The notes under the pieces: model-generated
Told to the model about the DNA's origin: nothing
Seen by the model: only the letters and a program-made list of their open reading frames with translations
The model's database searches: none
Shown: piece after piece, positions 13,464-28,042 of the stretch
How positions within the stretch are numbered: the stretch's first letter is position 1
Layout of the letters: each line of letters begins with the position of its first letter
From: Acanthornis magna
Taxonomy: Eukaryota; Chordata; Aves; Passeriformes; Acanthizidae
DNA length: 64,000 nucleotides
Direction of reading: 5' to 3'
NCBI GenBank assembly: GCA_036785705.1
Contig: JAWUZG010000018.1
Location: forward strand, 4,623,501 to 4,687,500
Program-made: the position numbers and the translations under genes

Positions 13464-14129
13464 GACAAGATCCTCCCAGCCAAGAAGTGTGGGAAACTCT
13501 TTTCAGAGTCTGTTCACACTAATTCATTTGCTGGTCAGGTTCCTCACGGGGCATAAGGCTCTTCTTTCACTATCACAGGGCAAATCAGGGACGTTCTGGT
13601 CTCTAGTCGGTAGTAACATTAAAGATTAAAGATTGAAAGCATCAAAAGTGGTTTTTTCTAATCAGTTTGTCTTTTACCTTGAAACACTGACTTCTCTTGA
13701 TTGTTTTGTCAAAAGCCAGACCCTCCCATACCTTCTCCTGTAGGAAATCTTTCTGTCAAGTCCTTGAAGGTATGTAACATTCAGAGGTTGATTGTAGGGA
13801 AAATCATGGGTGGTCAGTGCCTTTCAGCATTTGACCTTTCTATTGGGATGGTCAGAGGACTTTCAGCAGAAAAAGTGAATGCCAGAAAGCTGTTATTCTT
13901 TTTCTACTCCTAGAGCTGCTTTGGTTAGAGCTGTCCTCAAAAGTTAAGTGTCTAGAAGTTTGTGGGCAAAAGCCTGGTATGTCTTTGTTTCATAAAAAGC
14001 TTTTCTGAAGTTCACGGCTGCAAAGTACCTGTGTGACTGTGCCCTTGCCCAACACCAGTTCTGAAGGGTTGTTTGTAGAGCACCTGGTTGGCCTTGGCTT
14101 GATTCACCTCAGATACTTTCAACTGCAGG
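13464..14129. other. Spacer between two solo LTRs
   Basis: Ordinary-GC sequence with no recognisable coding or repeat content. Its first part could belong to the U3 of the neighbouring CpG-rich LTR, whose outer edge I could not fix. Confidence 0.5.
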
Positions 14130-14568
14130 TGATGCCTAAAACAGGGCTTCCTAAAACAGAAGGCTAGACAAAGTTAGGAGAATAAAAAGCAGATTAATTT
14201 ATTAAAGGCTTTTGGGTACATTTAGGGCAGGCAGAGCCTACTCGAGAGGCTACACCCAAAATAGATGATCAGTCACGAGTTCTTCACATTTTATAAGTTC
14301 TGTCTATTAACATATTGGACCTCACTTCTCCAAGTACACCTTGAGGTGATGATGTCAACCACCCCAAGTTTGCTCCCCCCAACTCACTGTTGTTTGCGTA
14401 TTTTGGGGCTCTGAGGCAGCAAAGTGTCCTTAGATTTTCCAGCTGAGAGGAATAGTTTTGTCTAAAATGCTGGGAACAGAGGTTTTTAGCACTTTGTATG
14501 GAGCCTAGAGCTACACACCAAAACTACAGATACGTGAAAAATAGAAGCTAAAAATCCTTATGGCATCA
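14130..14568 (-). mobile_element. Solo LTR (copy A of a two-copy family), minus orientation, with 4-bp target duplication
   Basis: The element starts TGATGCC (14130) and ends GGCATCA (14568), perfect 7-bp inverted termini of the TG...CA type. The 4 bp on each side are identical (CAGG at 14126-14129 and 14569-14572), which fits a target-site duplication. Read on the minus strand it has a TATA box (TATAAAA at 14295-14289) and, about 90 bp on, a poly(A) signal (AATAAA at 14203-14198), followed by a short U5. A second, diverged copy with the same termini lies at 42903-43364. A 4-bp duplication is usual for gammaretrovirus-like (class I) elements, so that class is inferred. No internal retroviral genes adjoin it. 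Confidence 0.85.
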
Positions 14569-17500
14569 CAGGCAACTCCCACCACTGGTTCTTGCCCAGT
14601 TTTTCTGCTCCCCACAGTGGTACAGTGAGTAGAGACACACTGCAAACTGTTGCTTCTTTGCTTCAGAGTCTCGTGGTTCAACAACTGATTTTGTCTGAGG
14701 GTTTTCTTGGTGTGAAGTCCACCCTGAGCTGTATCAGGTATGTGAGCACATGCAAAGGGACATAGCAATTTCCTTAGTAATTAAGAGAATTGCCATGGGA
14801 TTAGATCTGGGTGAAAGAAAGCAAAATTCCTCACCCAAATCAGAAGTTCCGTAGTGTGATCCAAAATAGAGGCCTAAACCCCTCACAAAGTGCTGCTTGC
14901 AGAACTTAATCCTCCAAACCTGTGCTTTCACACACAAGGGGTAGCTGTCTGTTAGAGTCCATATGGTGCCAGGGGTCAATATTTACCACTGGCTGATGCA
15001 GAAATCTCTGCTGGCATTGACAGACTGCTGTCCAAAAATGATGGCATTGTGTATCTCCAGTACCTTTTTAATCCAGCACAACATTAGATGCCCATTAAAC
15101 CATAAACATGTTCCTGAGTGCTTTCCTGAATATGGGCCACATACAGACCCCTGAAGTCAGGCTGGAGGAGGGCCCCAGAAATACAGACTTGAGAAACCAG
15201 AGTGTGAGCACCAAGAAATACAGTATTTCCTCTAATTTTTTCTGTAATTAAGCTTAACTGTGTTAACGTGGAGGTATTTATTGGTTGGGCTCGCATTGAT
15301 TATATGGACACACTTGACAAAACAAGTGCAACAAAGACAAGACTGCACAACAGGATCTGTCCTCCGAGGGTCACCTGGTAGAATATTCTTTTATAACAGG
15401 TTGAAACTGAACAAGGACACCCATACCCTGCAAAATTTATTTACATTTTTCCTTTTGAAAAGATAAAGCATGGAAGAAAATGAGAAGAGAGCTCCCTTGT
15501 CTGAAACAGAAGGAGAGATGATAGAATACTTCTGAGATAACAAATGTGATTACCGTATTAATCACATTTAGCTTATTATTTCACTTCATCTACTTTACAA
15601 AAAAACCAAAGCAAGAGACAGGGATGCTTCTCTTAGCAACATCACTGCTTATCTTTATGATGTTGCAGACTCTGGGGAAGTCTGCACATTGGCAGCAGGC
15701 TTCTTAAATTGGTCAGGACTGCTATGAGTAAGCTGAGAGAATATAAATGAACTCTGAGAGCAATGGGATATAAGAGAGAAGGAAAAACCATCAGAAAGCA
15801 TTCAGAGATTTTCCCCATAGTAGGGAGCAGAGATTAAGTTAAACAACCTTGCTGATGCAATTTTCAAGCAATGGGAGTCAAGCTGTGATCTCCATATTTG
15901 TTATAAGTAGTCATGAAATATGAACACACAAAAGCTATCTTTTTCTTCAAAGTGCAATGAAATTAAAGATTGAAAAATACCAATCTGTTTTAACTGGATG
16001 AGATTCACTCCTGACTTAGTCTGTAGTTTAGCTTTATATGACATGAAAACCACCCAAGTTTTGAGCTTTAACAACTCTCCCTAGAACTGACTTCCAAATT
16101 AAATAATAAAATAGGAAAGAAAAGGAAATTAAGTTAAAAAGTTAAAGAAAATGGTGACTAGAGTAAGACAATGTGATCTTGAGCTGTAAATCCGTGGCCA
16201 ATTTAATTACGTAAGGGAAAGAAAGCCCAATGTGGTTTAAGTTGTTCAGAATATATTGAGTACTGAAAGGCCATTGCGCCTGCCTTCTTCTTGACAGAGT
16301 TATTTTTGAGACACTTGACAGCATCATGCTGGCATCCACTTTGGCTACTGACAGGTTTCCTACACTTTGGAAAACCCTGAGCTCGTGGGTGTCCGGCACA
16401 TTGGAGGAAAGGTGAACTGAAATCCTTGCACCCTGTAGGCACATCTTTTCATGCTCAGTGGAAGACACAAGTTCATAACTTGTCTGACAAGCAACATTGC
16501 ATCAACTACCCCTTTTTCCCCTCAGTTTTCCAGATTCCTCTGCTGTAGGGTGCTCCCGCTCATCATGAAGGTGAATTAAAGCACTTTTTTCCCTCCATGC
16601 ACTGTGCAGTGATCAAAACCTACACACAGACATCCTACAAATTGTTTCTGCAGTTTCTGGTCCTTCCAAGTCCACAGAAAGAGCAGAGAGGATGTGAATG
16701 CTAAAGACTCAAGAGTTAAGTAAGAAGATGTAAATATTTTCTTTCAGCTGCTGCTAAGAAAGAAAAAAAGGTTGATCAATCTATATACAAAGGGGGCCTA
16801 TAATCTAAAGAATCTGTTTTCTTCCACCTGCACCTAAGGAACAGGAAAAGGGAGGAGAGGAGAAAGAGACAAAGAGCTGTTTTAACACCCATGAGAACTA
16901 TTTGCATACCATTGTTGCAGGTACAATACATGGACTGGATAAGAAATCACCAGTGTATGTAACTTGAGTCTGATCTTCCTGTTGACCAAATAATTATACA
17001 GAAACATTCCCTTTCACAACAGGAGAAAATTGTCCCACTCTGTTGAAGTCTAAAGAAGGTGGTGTGATTTAATTGCTGTTGGACAGACTCCAGATCTTGG
17101 CTAAATTGCCAAGAAAATCAAGTCTACTCTCAGCTTATGAGTGCATGTGCATGATTTCCACTACGGCACAGGAAAATGAGAACATTATTTAAAATGTTCC
17201 CTTTACAAGGCAGAGACCAAGTGACCCCAAAGTCAATTTATAATCACTAGTTGTCTGCAGCCAAGATGTGCTGATGATGTGGCTGATTAATTGAGAAAAA
17301 TGAATGCTACCTTTGTTATAATAAGGAAGTCAAATTGATCTTGTGTTACTAAGATGCATCCATTTTACTGTCTGGCAATCAGCATTTCATTAGCACAGTG
17401 AAAAATCTATTACACTGGATGAAAACCCTGCCACCACATTGGCAGTCAGGAGGATTGGTTTTCATTCCCCAAGTCAGAGCAGTTGAGCCCATGGGAGTTT

Positions 17501-20500
17501 CTCTCTGGAGAGTTGTAATTAACAAATTCCTGTAATTGCAAAACACAGAGCACCAAGAAAGTGCTTAGTCTTTCTAAAAGTCTTTTACAAATGTACTTTA
17601 GCTTCAGCCTGTTCTTTCAGTCTTGGTTTTTGAACAGTTCTGTTGATGGCATCTGAAGCATATTTTCCAAGAAAGTGAAAAACATTTTTTATATGACTGC
17701 TGCAATTATAGAAAGGAGGTTTTAATGTTCCAGACCCCTTCCAGTCTTGTATTTTATATGACCTGCTAATGGAAATAATGCATCCTTGGCCTGTCAATAG
17801 ATAAGGTGTATGTTCTCACTGGCTTTAACAGAGGAGTGGCTTTAGCAGAGCTGACACACAGTTAGATTGTAACACAAATCTTGTCTCACACTGTATATTA
17901 CTATTTTACTTTCTTCTTCTGTCTTGTTTTTCATTTGATTATTTCTTGAACCAGTGTCTGGTTCTGCTGCCATGATTACAGCTACACTGACATTTCCATT
18001 AAGAAATTGCTTAGAATTTCTCTTCTCTAATTTAAATTTTTCAGACTAGGGAATACATCTTCTGCCCACACACATTTCTTTTTGTTTGTTTGTACATTCA
18101 CACCTTTCATTTTACCTCTTTATGACAGCTCAAGCTTTTCAAAACTGAAATGTTGAATTACCATGGGGACAAATTCTGGTTTCAGTTACAGTTAAATAAA
18201 TCCAAAATAATTCCAGCGAAGCCCCATGTGGCCAAAAGCATAGCCAAATCTATAATAGCCACTCTTCAAATAAGTCTTGGGACCTATCATTGCTGAAGTC
18301 TCAGTACAATGACATGTTGCCATGAATTGATAGTTCTCAGTGCTATAATACTCTTATAATACTCCTATTGGTGTGGCAGGTGGTTTGGTCTTAGTGGTTG
18401 CCTTGATTAGGATATTTGTTAAGAGGCTTCCCAGGGCTATTTTGTCATTTACATCAAACTGTAGTAGTTAGAAGTATCCCTGTAGAAGATCATCTTCATT
18501 TATTTGTAGGGATAATGCCAACGTTAGATCCAGTGACTCAAAAAGCCTTCTCCCCAAAATAAAACAATCTCAGAGCCAGTGATTTTTAAACACAGAAATA
18601 GAATTTATAATCTGAAAAACAGAAACTCCATTTCTTTCTAAAACTCTGTGTGGGCTTTAAAAAACGTGTTCAAAATTTAGTTTATGGCTGAACATCTATT
18701 AGGTCCTCTTGGACTGAAGTAGATGAAGACATCAAATTTCTTTCTCATGACTCCATTTCATTATTAGTATAAAGGTCAAGTCAAGCGAATTTTGTATTTT
18801 AGTTTTAAAGTGGTTATATTTGGGATCAATTTCAGCTTATTTAGAAAGGAAACAGGAGTACTCTGCCAAGAGATTTGTTTTCAGGAGTTACCACTTGTAG
18901 TCCTGAGCTGGTAGCAGTTAAATCATCAGTTCTGAAATGAATGTGGGCACTGGGGAACTATGGTAAAATTGTTTTCCTGACAAACAGTGTTTAAAATTAC
19001 TCCTCTACCTGATGACTTCATAGGGTTTTGAAATGTCTCCTCAGAACCCTGAAAAATTTCCAGATATCCCTTGACATTATTCTGTGTGTTCCAGTTTTTA
19101 CATTCCTGAAAAAACCTCACCTGCTGCACTTCAGTCATCCTCATAATGCTTCAACACATCCACTACTCCAATGTGGAATGTAATAACATTATCACCAATC
19201 CTATTATCTTTTCGGTAGTGTATCCTACTGCTTCTTTGCAACACGAACACTGATATCCTCATTAGAACTGTGTGTACATGGTGCCTGAAAATGTGGTTTC
19301 AAATATGCACAGCAATGCACCTATGGCTTCATTATTACTGATATTACAGACCCATCGCTCAGAATGCTTCTCTTTATGAGACTTGTATGCAAATCACTGA
19401 TATTACACTCTTCCCACTATGATGTTGTGTTACATGGTAACATCTTCACTACTTTTTTCTGATTTCCCAATAAAAAAACCAAAATCATTTAGAAATGATG
19501 TCTAACAGAATTTTGTGCAACAGTAACAGTTTTTAAAAATGCGTATTTAAATGTGTAAAACGAATACATGATTCTTTATTTTAATAATGCAAGTGATGGG
19601 GAGCAATTGGTCCACTTTTATTCTACTATTCTTGTTGCTGATGTTAATTTTTTTCAGAGATTTTCTTTGATGTCATGTAACTTTGGTGGAAAAAGTGCAT
19701 ATAATAAATCACTGATTTCTTTTCATAAATCAGCATGGTTTTCCAACAGAATTTTATGCTAACTCAGCAAACTGTTCCTGGAATGGAGGAGACAGATATA
19801 CAAACACCTCCTTACTTAGAAGACACAAAGCTAAAATTGCACTATGAGAACTATCCTAAGAGATCAAAGACCTAATAATCAAAACCCTTCTGGTTTCAAC
19901 AAAAGTCTCAAGCAAATGGCATTTAGAAGCACACTTTGTCAAGGAGCTTATTTAATATAAATTCCTAATGCTTTAGCTTGAAGACACAAATACTGTTTAA
20001 AGCAGATGCTATTTGCTGTAGTGTACCTGTTCAGTTGGCCCTTTGCAAGATATCCTCTCTCAAGTTAATTAATTAAAAGCTGAATTCTACTTCAACTTCT
20101 GATTAGTGGTTTTGCATTAGATTGAGATTTGTCCTCCAGTGCCCGATGGCTACATTATTTGCTGTCTTTAGAAATATTAATCTGTATAACTACAGAAAGC
20201 AGACACTGCAAGGAAAGTCCATGGGGAGGAATTGCTCTGATGCATCAGAGTACAATGATTCTTTACTGGGATTTATCAGGTCATTGAAGCTATGTTAGAT
20301 AGCTTAGTATACCTCTAGCCAGGCTTCAGAACAGAGGGATTCGCCTTAATTGTTAGGATTGTACTTTGGATGGGAGGAGTAGACTGGAAAGTGCCATCCT
20401 AGGCAGTGTTATGAGACTTCAGACAGTATTGGAACATCATTTAATTCTCAAAGTAAAGAAGTTTCTAGAGGGAGAAAAAATAACATCCTGATTTTTAGAA

Positions 20501-23500
20501 TTCATTTGAAGGTTTAAAAAATAAAAAAACCCCACAAAACTGGATTAGAGCATGCCAGCCTCTGTCAGCTTTATGAATTCATTCACTGTGCAATGTAACT
20601 CCAAGCTTTTTAGCTTTGTCTGTTGCCTGTGAGATGACCTTGAACAGGTCATTCAGCTACTTTGCCTCCATAGTGTCTGTCTGTATTATTCTTCCCAAAG
20701 AGGATCTCCTCATATATTCAGACGTTACAGATAAAGATAAAAGACAATTTTTCTTCCCTTGTTTCTTTCCAATCAGTTATACTTCAGTGCATTCAATTGC
20801 ACAAGTTCTGCTCTACTAGATATTTAAGTGAATTCACAATGCGCTAGCTGTTCACAAAACAGGGATAATGAACAAAAACCCAGAGTTCTGCAACTTGGAA
20901 GTTTTGAATTTTGTCTTTTTTTTCTCTTCCTCCCACTCCCTCCTGTCTATCTCTCTTAAAAACTTCTTGTGTTAATTTTGCTATATGAATTCTTCTTCTG
21001 TGTTTTCCTTTTTTTCCCCTTCACCTTCGTAGTCTTATTTCTAATTTGCTCCTTACCTTTCCCTTGACAAGACCTCATTCAATAGACTCCCAGGCTGCCA
21101 TTAACAAAACTGTTGCTTATTTCAGGACACAAAGGACTTTTTCCCGCCTCCTCATCACCATTTCTTTACTTGGCTACACAAGTCACATATTCCATGTCTC
21201 TTCCTTTGCTTCTCTCGTGTCCCCCAGCTCTGCACTTTCTCTGTGTACACAGCCCTTTCCTCAGCCAGGGCTAGAGCTTGACTTTGCCAGCCAACCTCTA
21301 CACAACACATAACCATACATAACCATAAAGTCCCTGATTGAGAGTTCAAGATTGTATTTTCAAACTATTTTCAAGACTATGTAATTTTTTACACTCACAC
21401 CCCCCCCCCAGCTAACATCACATGCTGAGAGCTATCAGAACTGTGTGAATCCATTGCAGTTAAGTCTTCGATAATAAAAGAGCTTTAACAAAGATAAAAG
21501 CACATCTCTATAGCTTGGATGTATATGTCCACACATAATATGTAATTATTTTCAGACTGAAAATGTGGACAGTATTTTTAGAAGTCTAATCTAATCACAT
21601 GCTCATGCCATTCATACACATCCTTCCCATATTGTGGATAAAGAGAAGCAGTGCTCCAAGCACCAAAACAAGTAGCTCAAACTTCTGTCCTCTCTTTCAT
21701 TTTTTTCTCATCTTCAATGTCATTGGCTACATGCTTGTCCCCAAGATGATGGTCTCCAGTTCACTTTTGTATCAAGTAGGGGAGGGAGGAAAAAAAAACA
21801 TTGCCTTTTGTACTTTCAACAGAAGTGGGTCTTATTCTGCTTATTTACAAAGCATCTACTCTAATAGAATTAGAAAGAAACTTCATCAATAAGTTAAATT
21901 TTCTGTGGGCATCATTTTAGTTTCACTTACTGAGAACATGCTGTCTCTATTTCTAACCTGAAAGAGCTTCACGGGATGTGCCAACCCGGTGCCATGAGTC
22001 CTCAATCCTGGGCCAGTTTGCAGTTTTCTGGCTTGGCCAAAAAAATCTTCCTTTCTTTGCCTTGCCCCACCTTGACTACTACAGAGCCATCGAGAACCAG
22101 GAGTGGTAACATCTATACTTCCCCATCAATATTTGGCAGAAGCTGTCAGTCAGTTCACTTTCATGCTCCAGAGACTCCTGCACTGACTGCACTGCCAAAT
22201 GCCCCATATCAGAGACAAGTACTTTTTTTTTTTCACAGCTGTTACACACTAGAAGCAACATTCTACACATGCCATAAGCAGTAATCACCATCTCAAATAA
22301 GGAACTGGGTTTTCAGAAAACTGTTTCCTCCTCTGTGATCCTCTGCACAGCACAAAGCCTGCTACAGTACTGCAGCTGCTGTTGCAGAAATGCCATGTGC
22401 AGCACTGATACATGGAATGGGGAGGGCTGGTAGAACAAGGAGAATGGAGGAGTTAAGAAATGCTGACAGCCTCTTCTAAACAATTATACTCTAACATGTC
22501 ATTCTGAAGAAGATGGTGTAACTGCACAAGGAGGAAGAAACGGGCTGCAGACAAGTCCTGGATTTTCTAAGGAAATACTGTCCTTAATCCCAAGGGGTTT
22601 TGAAAGCAATGACAAATCAAGAAGGAAAAAAAAAAAACCCAACTTTTGCTTCTTTCTGGCATTTTTGAGCTGGTCTGTAATGGGTTATCAAAAAGCTTGT
22701 TTTACGCATCCCTAAAGGATTAAACCGTATATGCCTTAAAATAGCTTTTTCTCTAGAGTGGAGTAGATAGGAGAGTATGCATGGGAAAGTGGAATACCTG
22801 GGGAGCCTGGGGCATTTGTTCTTCAGTCTAAAGAAACCATCTGTAAGTGGCACTAAACATAGTCTGTGCCGTGGAACTGCATACAGGGTCAGAGTCAACC
22901 TCTGCTGGCTCGAGAGCCTGCTCAGTCCAACAGGAAACTTGAAGCATGAAAGGTCAGAGATTCAATGCTAAACATGGGAATGCAGCACGTTTCCCGCAGA
23001 GAGAGCTCAAGCCAAACACTCTTCTAAGTTTGGGATAACAATGTTCCCGCATCAAGACTCAAAATAGCAGCTGCGTGCCAATCTGCATCTTCATGAGGTG
23101 TGTAGGGAGAATATTCTTCCCACAACTTTTATTTGTTCATTGCCCAGGTAATCTACAAGGCTCCTTTCCTGAAGTGGTTTTAGATTGAATATTAAGAGAT
23201 AGACAAAAATAAAATAAGATCAGGGCTGTGATAGAAAACAAGATAATAATATCTGGGCTGAGGGCAGAGGAAGGGAAGCAGCACAGTTAAGGAGGATGTT
23301 CGTTCTAATGGCAAACATTACTGAGATTGAGCATATGTGTTTCAGATTGTTCTTACACATTTGATTACTTGACCTTTGATACAATTATCTTATTACTTAT
23401 CCATATTTAGAATGGAGTTGAAATAAGTCTGAGGATATAATAAAATCAGTCAAGCAAATATTTCTTCTAAGTTTATGTTCAGAGAAGCAAAATGTACTTG

Positions 23501-26500
23501 CTGGCCTTTTACCATAATGGATAAAGATGCTGAGAAAACAAATTTTACTCACCTCACTGAAAAAAGAATTGCCCAAAGGACATTTGTGAATAGGATATTG
23601 CAAAAGTGAAATTAATAAATAAGAGAGTATAGCATATGAATGGATGTTCTATTTAATAATTTATGTTGTCTTTACTAAGAAAAGGGTTTGGGGTTTTTTG
23701 TATCTACAATATAGGAAGCAAAAATAAATAATTTCTCAACCTGGAAAAAGAAATTCTTCTTAGCTCTTTGAAGGCTTGATTCTGCACTGTCTTATGGAGA
23801 TGTCCACTTGGGAGCAGTTTGGCTGCAGTCAGTCAGCTTCATTGACAGAGATTGAAACTTGAAGTTTCGGCAGTATTAACGACAACTGCAGGAACTGGAA
23901 TTACTAATTACATAGAGTATGTTTCCCCAGGAAAGGAGAATATTTGCATCAAAGATTAGGATGTGTATCTGTTCTCTCACCATCCTTTTTCCTGGGGAGG
24001 GTGGGCAGTTCACCTGTTGTAACCTTTAAGTAAACTTATATCAAGTTTCCCATATCCTCCATGCCTTCTAGGAGAGTCTCCTTCTGCACTTCAACCACAG
24101 GGAGAAAATTACAGTTATATAAAGAAGGCATGGATTCCACAAAACTGCATTTAACTCACAAATAAACACTTTCACTGAATTGGAAGTCATCCCTGGGTTT
24201 GTTTCTGGCTGTATCCTGCCATCAGAAATGCACAGCAGCAGCTCTGTGCCACCTGTCAGAGCTCTCCTGCTCGCTGACCTCGCTGGACACGAGGCAGCAG
24301 GAGGAGAGTTTCTCACCAGCATCCGCAGGCATCAAGCCAACAACAAAACATAAACAGAGGTGTTTTAATAATTTTTTCTAGAAAGTGAAGTTATCTGACT
24401 TCCTTAAAGTCAAAACGAAAATAAATTTGAGACTTTACACAACCCTGCTGGCTTCAAAGGATGAAATCCAAGTACAGCCAGTGACAGGTAATGCCTCCCA
24501 GGCATTGCCCCGGCTGCCCTCCTGAGATGGCTGACAAACCATACCAATTTTATCCAATACTTTTCCACTGAGAACATACCAGTGGGAAATGCCAACATAT
24601 TTAAATAAAATAGTTCGGTAGGCTGCCCTCTGTTAAACAGGATAACAGACACTGAAATCCTGTGCGTGACAAATTCATGTGAAAAACAAAAAAGACCAAC
24701 TAGAAAATATTAACCCAAACCAGAGATACACTCTAACAAAACAAACAGTATGAACTTAATAGATTTTATGGATCTGAAGATATACCTAAAGAATAAAAGT
24801 GACTTTCTTATATTCTTGTTTTACTTTTTCTGCCATTAGATTAAAAATAAATATGGACATTTTCAGGTATTTTTCACAAAGAGATATAGCCGATACAATG
24901 GTTTTTCAGGATCAAGCCAGCTCTTTGGCAAAATAAGATACACAGAGCATGGCATAATTTTATATAGATAAAATTTGATACCACATGTCCTCTGTTTATA
25001 ATTTCATATTTTTATGACTTTGTTATTCAGTAATTCAGAAGTTCCAGTCACATTCACTGAAGAGTTTGTTTCAATAACATGCCACAAATAGTCCAGTTCA
25101 ATAATTTACAAAGTACCCATAGTCTGTAATTAGTTCGCTTGGACTGTTCTGTGAGTTACTTATGAATAATGAATGCATTTGGGAAACAAAAAAAAGATCT
25201 AATATATCTCTCTGCCCATATATCATCCAGTACTGAAATATGAAAGTGTTCTTAAATGGATCACAGGTAAGAGAAAAGCATTTTCTAGATGAAAATGTAA
25301 CAACTTGGTTCTACCTGCAAATGATTATTACAGGTTATTAAATAAAACACAAAAATCAGTGTAAATGTTCTTAAAAATGACTAAAGTATTTTGGCCAAAC
25401 TCTTGAAAATTAATGCACAAGCAGAATATTATGGGATGCTGCAAGGATCTTGTTCAGATAAAAATAAGATTTGATCAAGTAATATTTAACTGCCCCTGTG
25501 GGAGTTCAGTATCCCATTGCAACTTACTGCAACAGCTTCACACTGATAGGAAAAACACATGTATGGGAAACCAGAGAGCAAGTGACCTGGCACAACCAGC
25601 CAGGACTTTTCCTGCTGGGAATATAAGGAACCTGAGCTTCATATCAAGTATATGAAAACCATATACCTATGGTTTGAGGTATCAGAGGTCATCTTTTGAG
25701 AAAATACAGGATTTAGGGGGTCTGGGCATTTGGTGGTTTGTGGATTTGGGGGTTCGTTCTCATGGGGTTTTTTTGTAGGGATAGAGAATGAAAATGGGAA
25801 CTCCTAGCTCGCTGTAATGCCAAGCAATTACATCTGCCACATGCCTCAGCCTGGATCCAGATACAAAAAGACACAGAAACAACAGACTTGTTTAGGGAAA
25901 GCTCTTTTAAAATGAATCAAATGCTTAGAGATAGTGCCAGAATGACAGTAACTGGAATGACTTGTTTTTCTCCTAAAACAGATGTATGACAACCCATGCA
26001 CAGTGCAAGTTTACTCCCACCACCCTCTAGGGCATTTGGGGTGGTGATGAGAAAGCTGTTACTAGTAGGAAAACCAGTAACCCCCCAACTTCTCATGCTT
26101 GATATCCCATCTGGAGCCAGTGTTCAGCTGTACAAACAGCTTAAATTTAGTTGTCGAGCCTGTGAAACATTTGGCTGATTCCCCACTCACACATGTACAT
26201 GCAGACATAGAGATCTGACAGAGACCCTGTTACTTGCAGGAGGAGAGTAAAAGATTTTTCCACTGCCACATCAAACTGTAGCTCTGAAGAGCTGTGAACA
26301 CCTTTTCTCTTCAGATATAAAACCTAACTTGGGAAAAAAAAAAATTAAAAAGCTTCAGATAAGCATCCAAAATCTGTAAGCTTATTCCAACCCATTTTGA
26401 ATCTAAGCTGATATGGAAGTAGGCCAGTCTTTGTGTTGATGCACATCTCTTGCATTCTGATGCTGCATTGCAAAAAAAATTAGGGACGAGTGCAGTTGCA

Positions 26501-28042
26501 AGCTTTATTTTGAAGGGGCAAGTAGAGAGATTTGAGCACAAATTCATTTTAAATATTCTTTGATGACAGGAGTTCAACTGCCAGCAGAGACTGAAGATGA
26601 TCCTTCTATTTTGGATTAATTTACAGTGTCAGATGCTGTTTTATTCCCATCCCCAAGTACAGGGAAATAAGCCACCTTGACACCACCATGACCAACAGAG
26701 TGATGTCCCATAGTCCCACTCTGACAGAGAAAAAGAACTTAGGAGAATGTTTCTCCCCATAAAATAGGTACACGAATAGATTTTCTTTTGCTGTCTCCTC
26801 AGTCTAACATATCATTTCAAAAATGACAGGTTCAGGTAGTATATTGCACAACACATCAGATATCTGCCTTGGTGAATATGATTTTACACAAATATGCAGC
26901 ATTTATGTCTGTATTAGTAGCATCATTGAATATTATTCTTCTAGATGGCAGGCATGCTGTTATTAAAGTATAATATCTAGGAAGGAAACACCTCACTTAG
27001 AGTTTTCAGAAGGTATTTAATTTAACTCCTCTTCATAATTCTCACATCGCATTTGCTGAACTAAGAAAAAAAGGTTGTGAATGTTATTTCAGGATGCTTA
27101 ACCTATAATTATGTTCCTGTTTCAATGGCATCGCTTCTAAGGAGACCTCACTAGCTGCTAAGCAAACCTCTTTCTTATGGAAATTTCACTCATCTCCCTC
27201 CCTATGACTAACTCTAATTCACAGGATTTCTTCCCATCCAGCCCATGTTGCTCTTCTTCCCTAGAAGAAAACAGGTGACTAGGAACAAACATATGATTAT
27301 TGGACTCCAGTTTTTATGGGGGAGAGAGGTTGCTTTGGCTTCATTCTTTTAGTTTACGATGATGTTTCTGTTCACAATGTGAAGAATGATCTGTTACAGC
27401 AAAGACTTGCTGGGTTCAGCAAGAGCTGCAACAGCCTCTAATTACTGAAGAACAGAAATAAGAAGGAACAAGCAGCCCTTGCAGCTCTCTTCTTGCTGCT
27501 TCGTGCTTTATTCCTCGGAGACCAACTAAAAACAGGCAGAATTCCCTTCCATGTGGGTACGCACAGTCTGTTCCTGGGACTGGGAGCTTTTTCAGGGTCT
27601 GGATCCCAGCGTGTCCTGCATGCTCACATTTCCATGTGTGCTCTTATGACAGCGTGCTTCCCAATCTAAATTGCATCTCTCCTACTAATCCTCTCTTTCC
27701 TCTCTCCCCTCTCTTTATTAAAACACCTGTTCACTGTCCAACCTACTAATGGGCTCTAGGAAAAGCTGTAAATACCACCAAAAAATCCAAAACCCCCCAA
27801 AACTCCAACCAATCAAAAAGAACCACCCCCATACCTTAATATTCTCAAGTATTTGTTCTTAATCCCCTGGTAACCTTCACAAGACTCACAAATAACAATT
27901 TTCTTGAATGTAGTAACTGAGTGTTTGCCGTCACAAAAAACCTAGTCTAATCTTGGTTCTTACTCTCTCCAAAATTAACCAGGCTTGTAGACAGTCACAA
28001 CTGTGATTGCATTATTTATACAAAAAACCTGCTCCTTTTGCC
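14569..28042. other. Non-coding DNA, no recognised gene
   Basis: About 13.5 kb of AT-rich sequence with only chance-length open frames. Small items: a perfect 11-bp inverted repeat at 15542-15569, a short 11-bp tandem pair near 18344-18365, a C10 run at 21400-21409, and A/C-rich low-complexity DNA near 27770-27840. I could not assign any of it to a repeat family. Intron or intergenic sequence is the likely reading. Confidence 0.55.
15542..15569. repeat. Perfect 11-bp inverted repeat (hairpin)
   Basis: AAATGTGATTA (15542-15552) and TAATCACATTT (15559-15569) are exact reverse complements separated by 6 bp (CCGTAT). Function unknown. Each arm carries a TAAT core, so a paired homeodomain-type site is one possibility. 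A remnant of a small DNA transposon is another. Confidence 0.6.

Noticed and set aside
13175..13483. 102-codon minus-strand frame and overlapping frames in GC-rich DNA
   Set aside because: They lie wholly inside the CpG-rich LTR, overlap frames on the other strand, and show no domain. High GC content lowers stop-codon frequency.
14734..15296. Minus-strand frames next to LTR copy A as retroviral internal sequence
   Set aside because: No gag, pro, pol or env motif was found, and the LTR has a matching 4-bp duplication on both sides, so it is a solo LTR with host DNA next to it.
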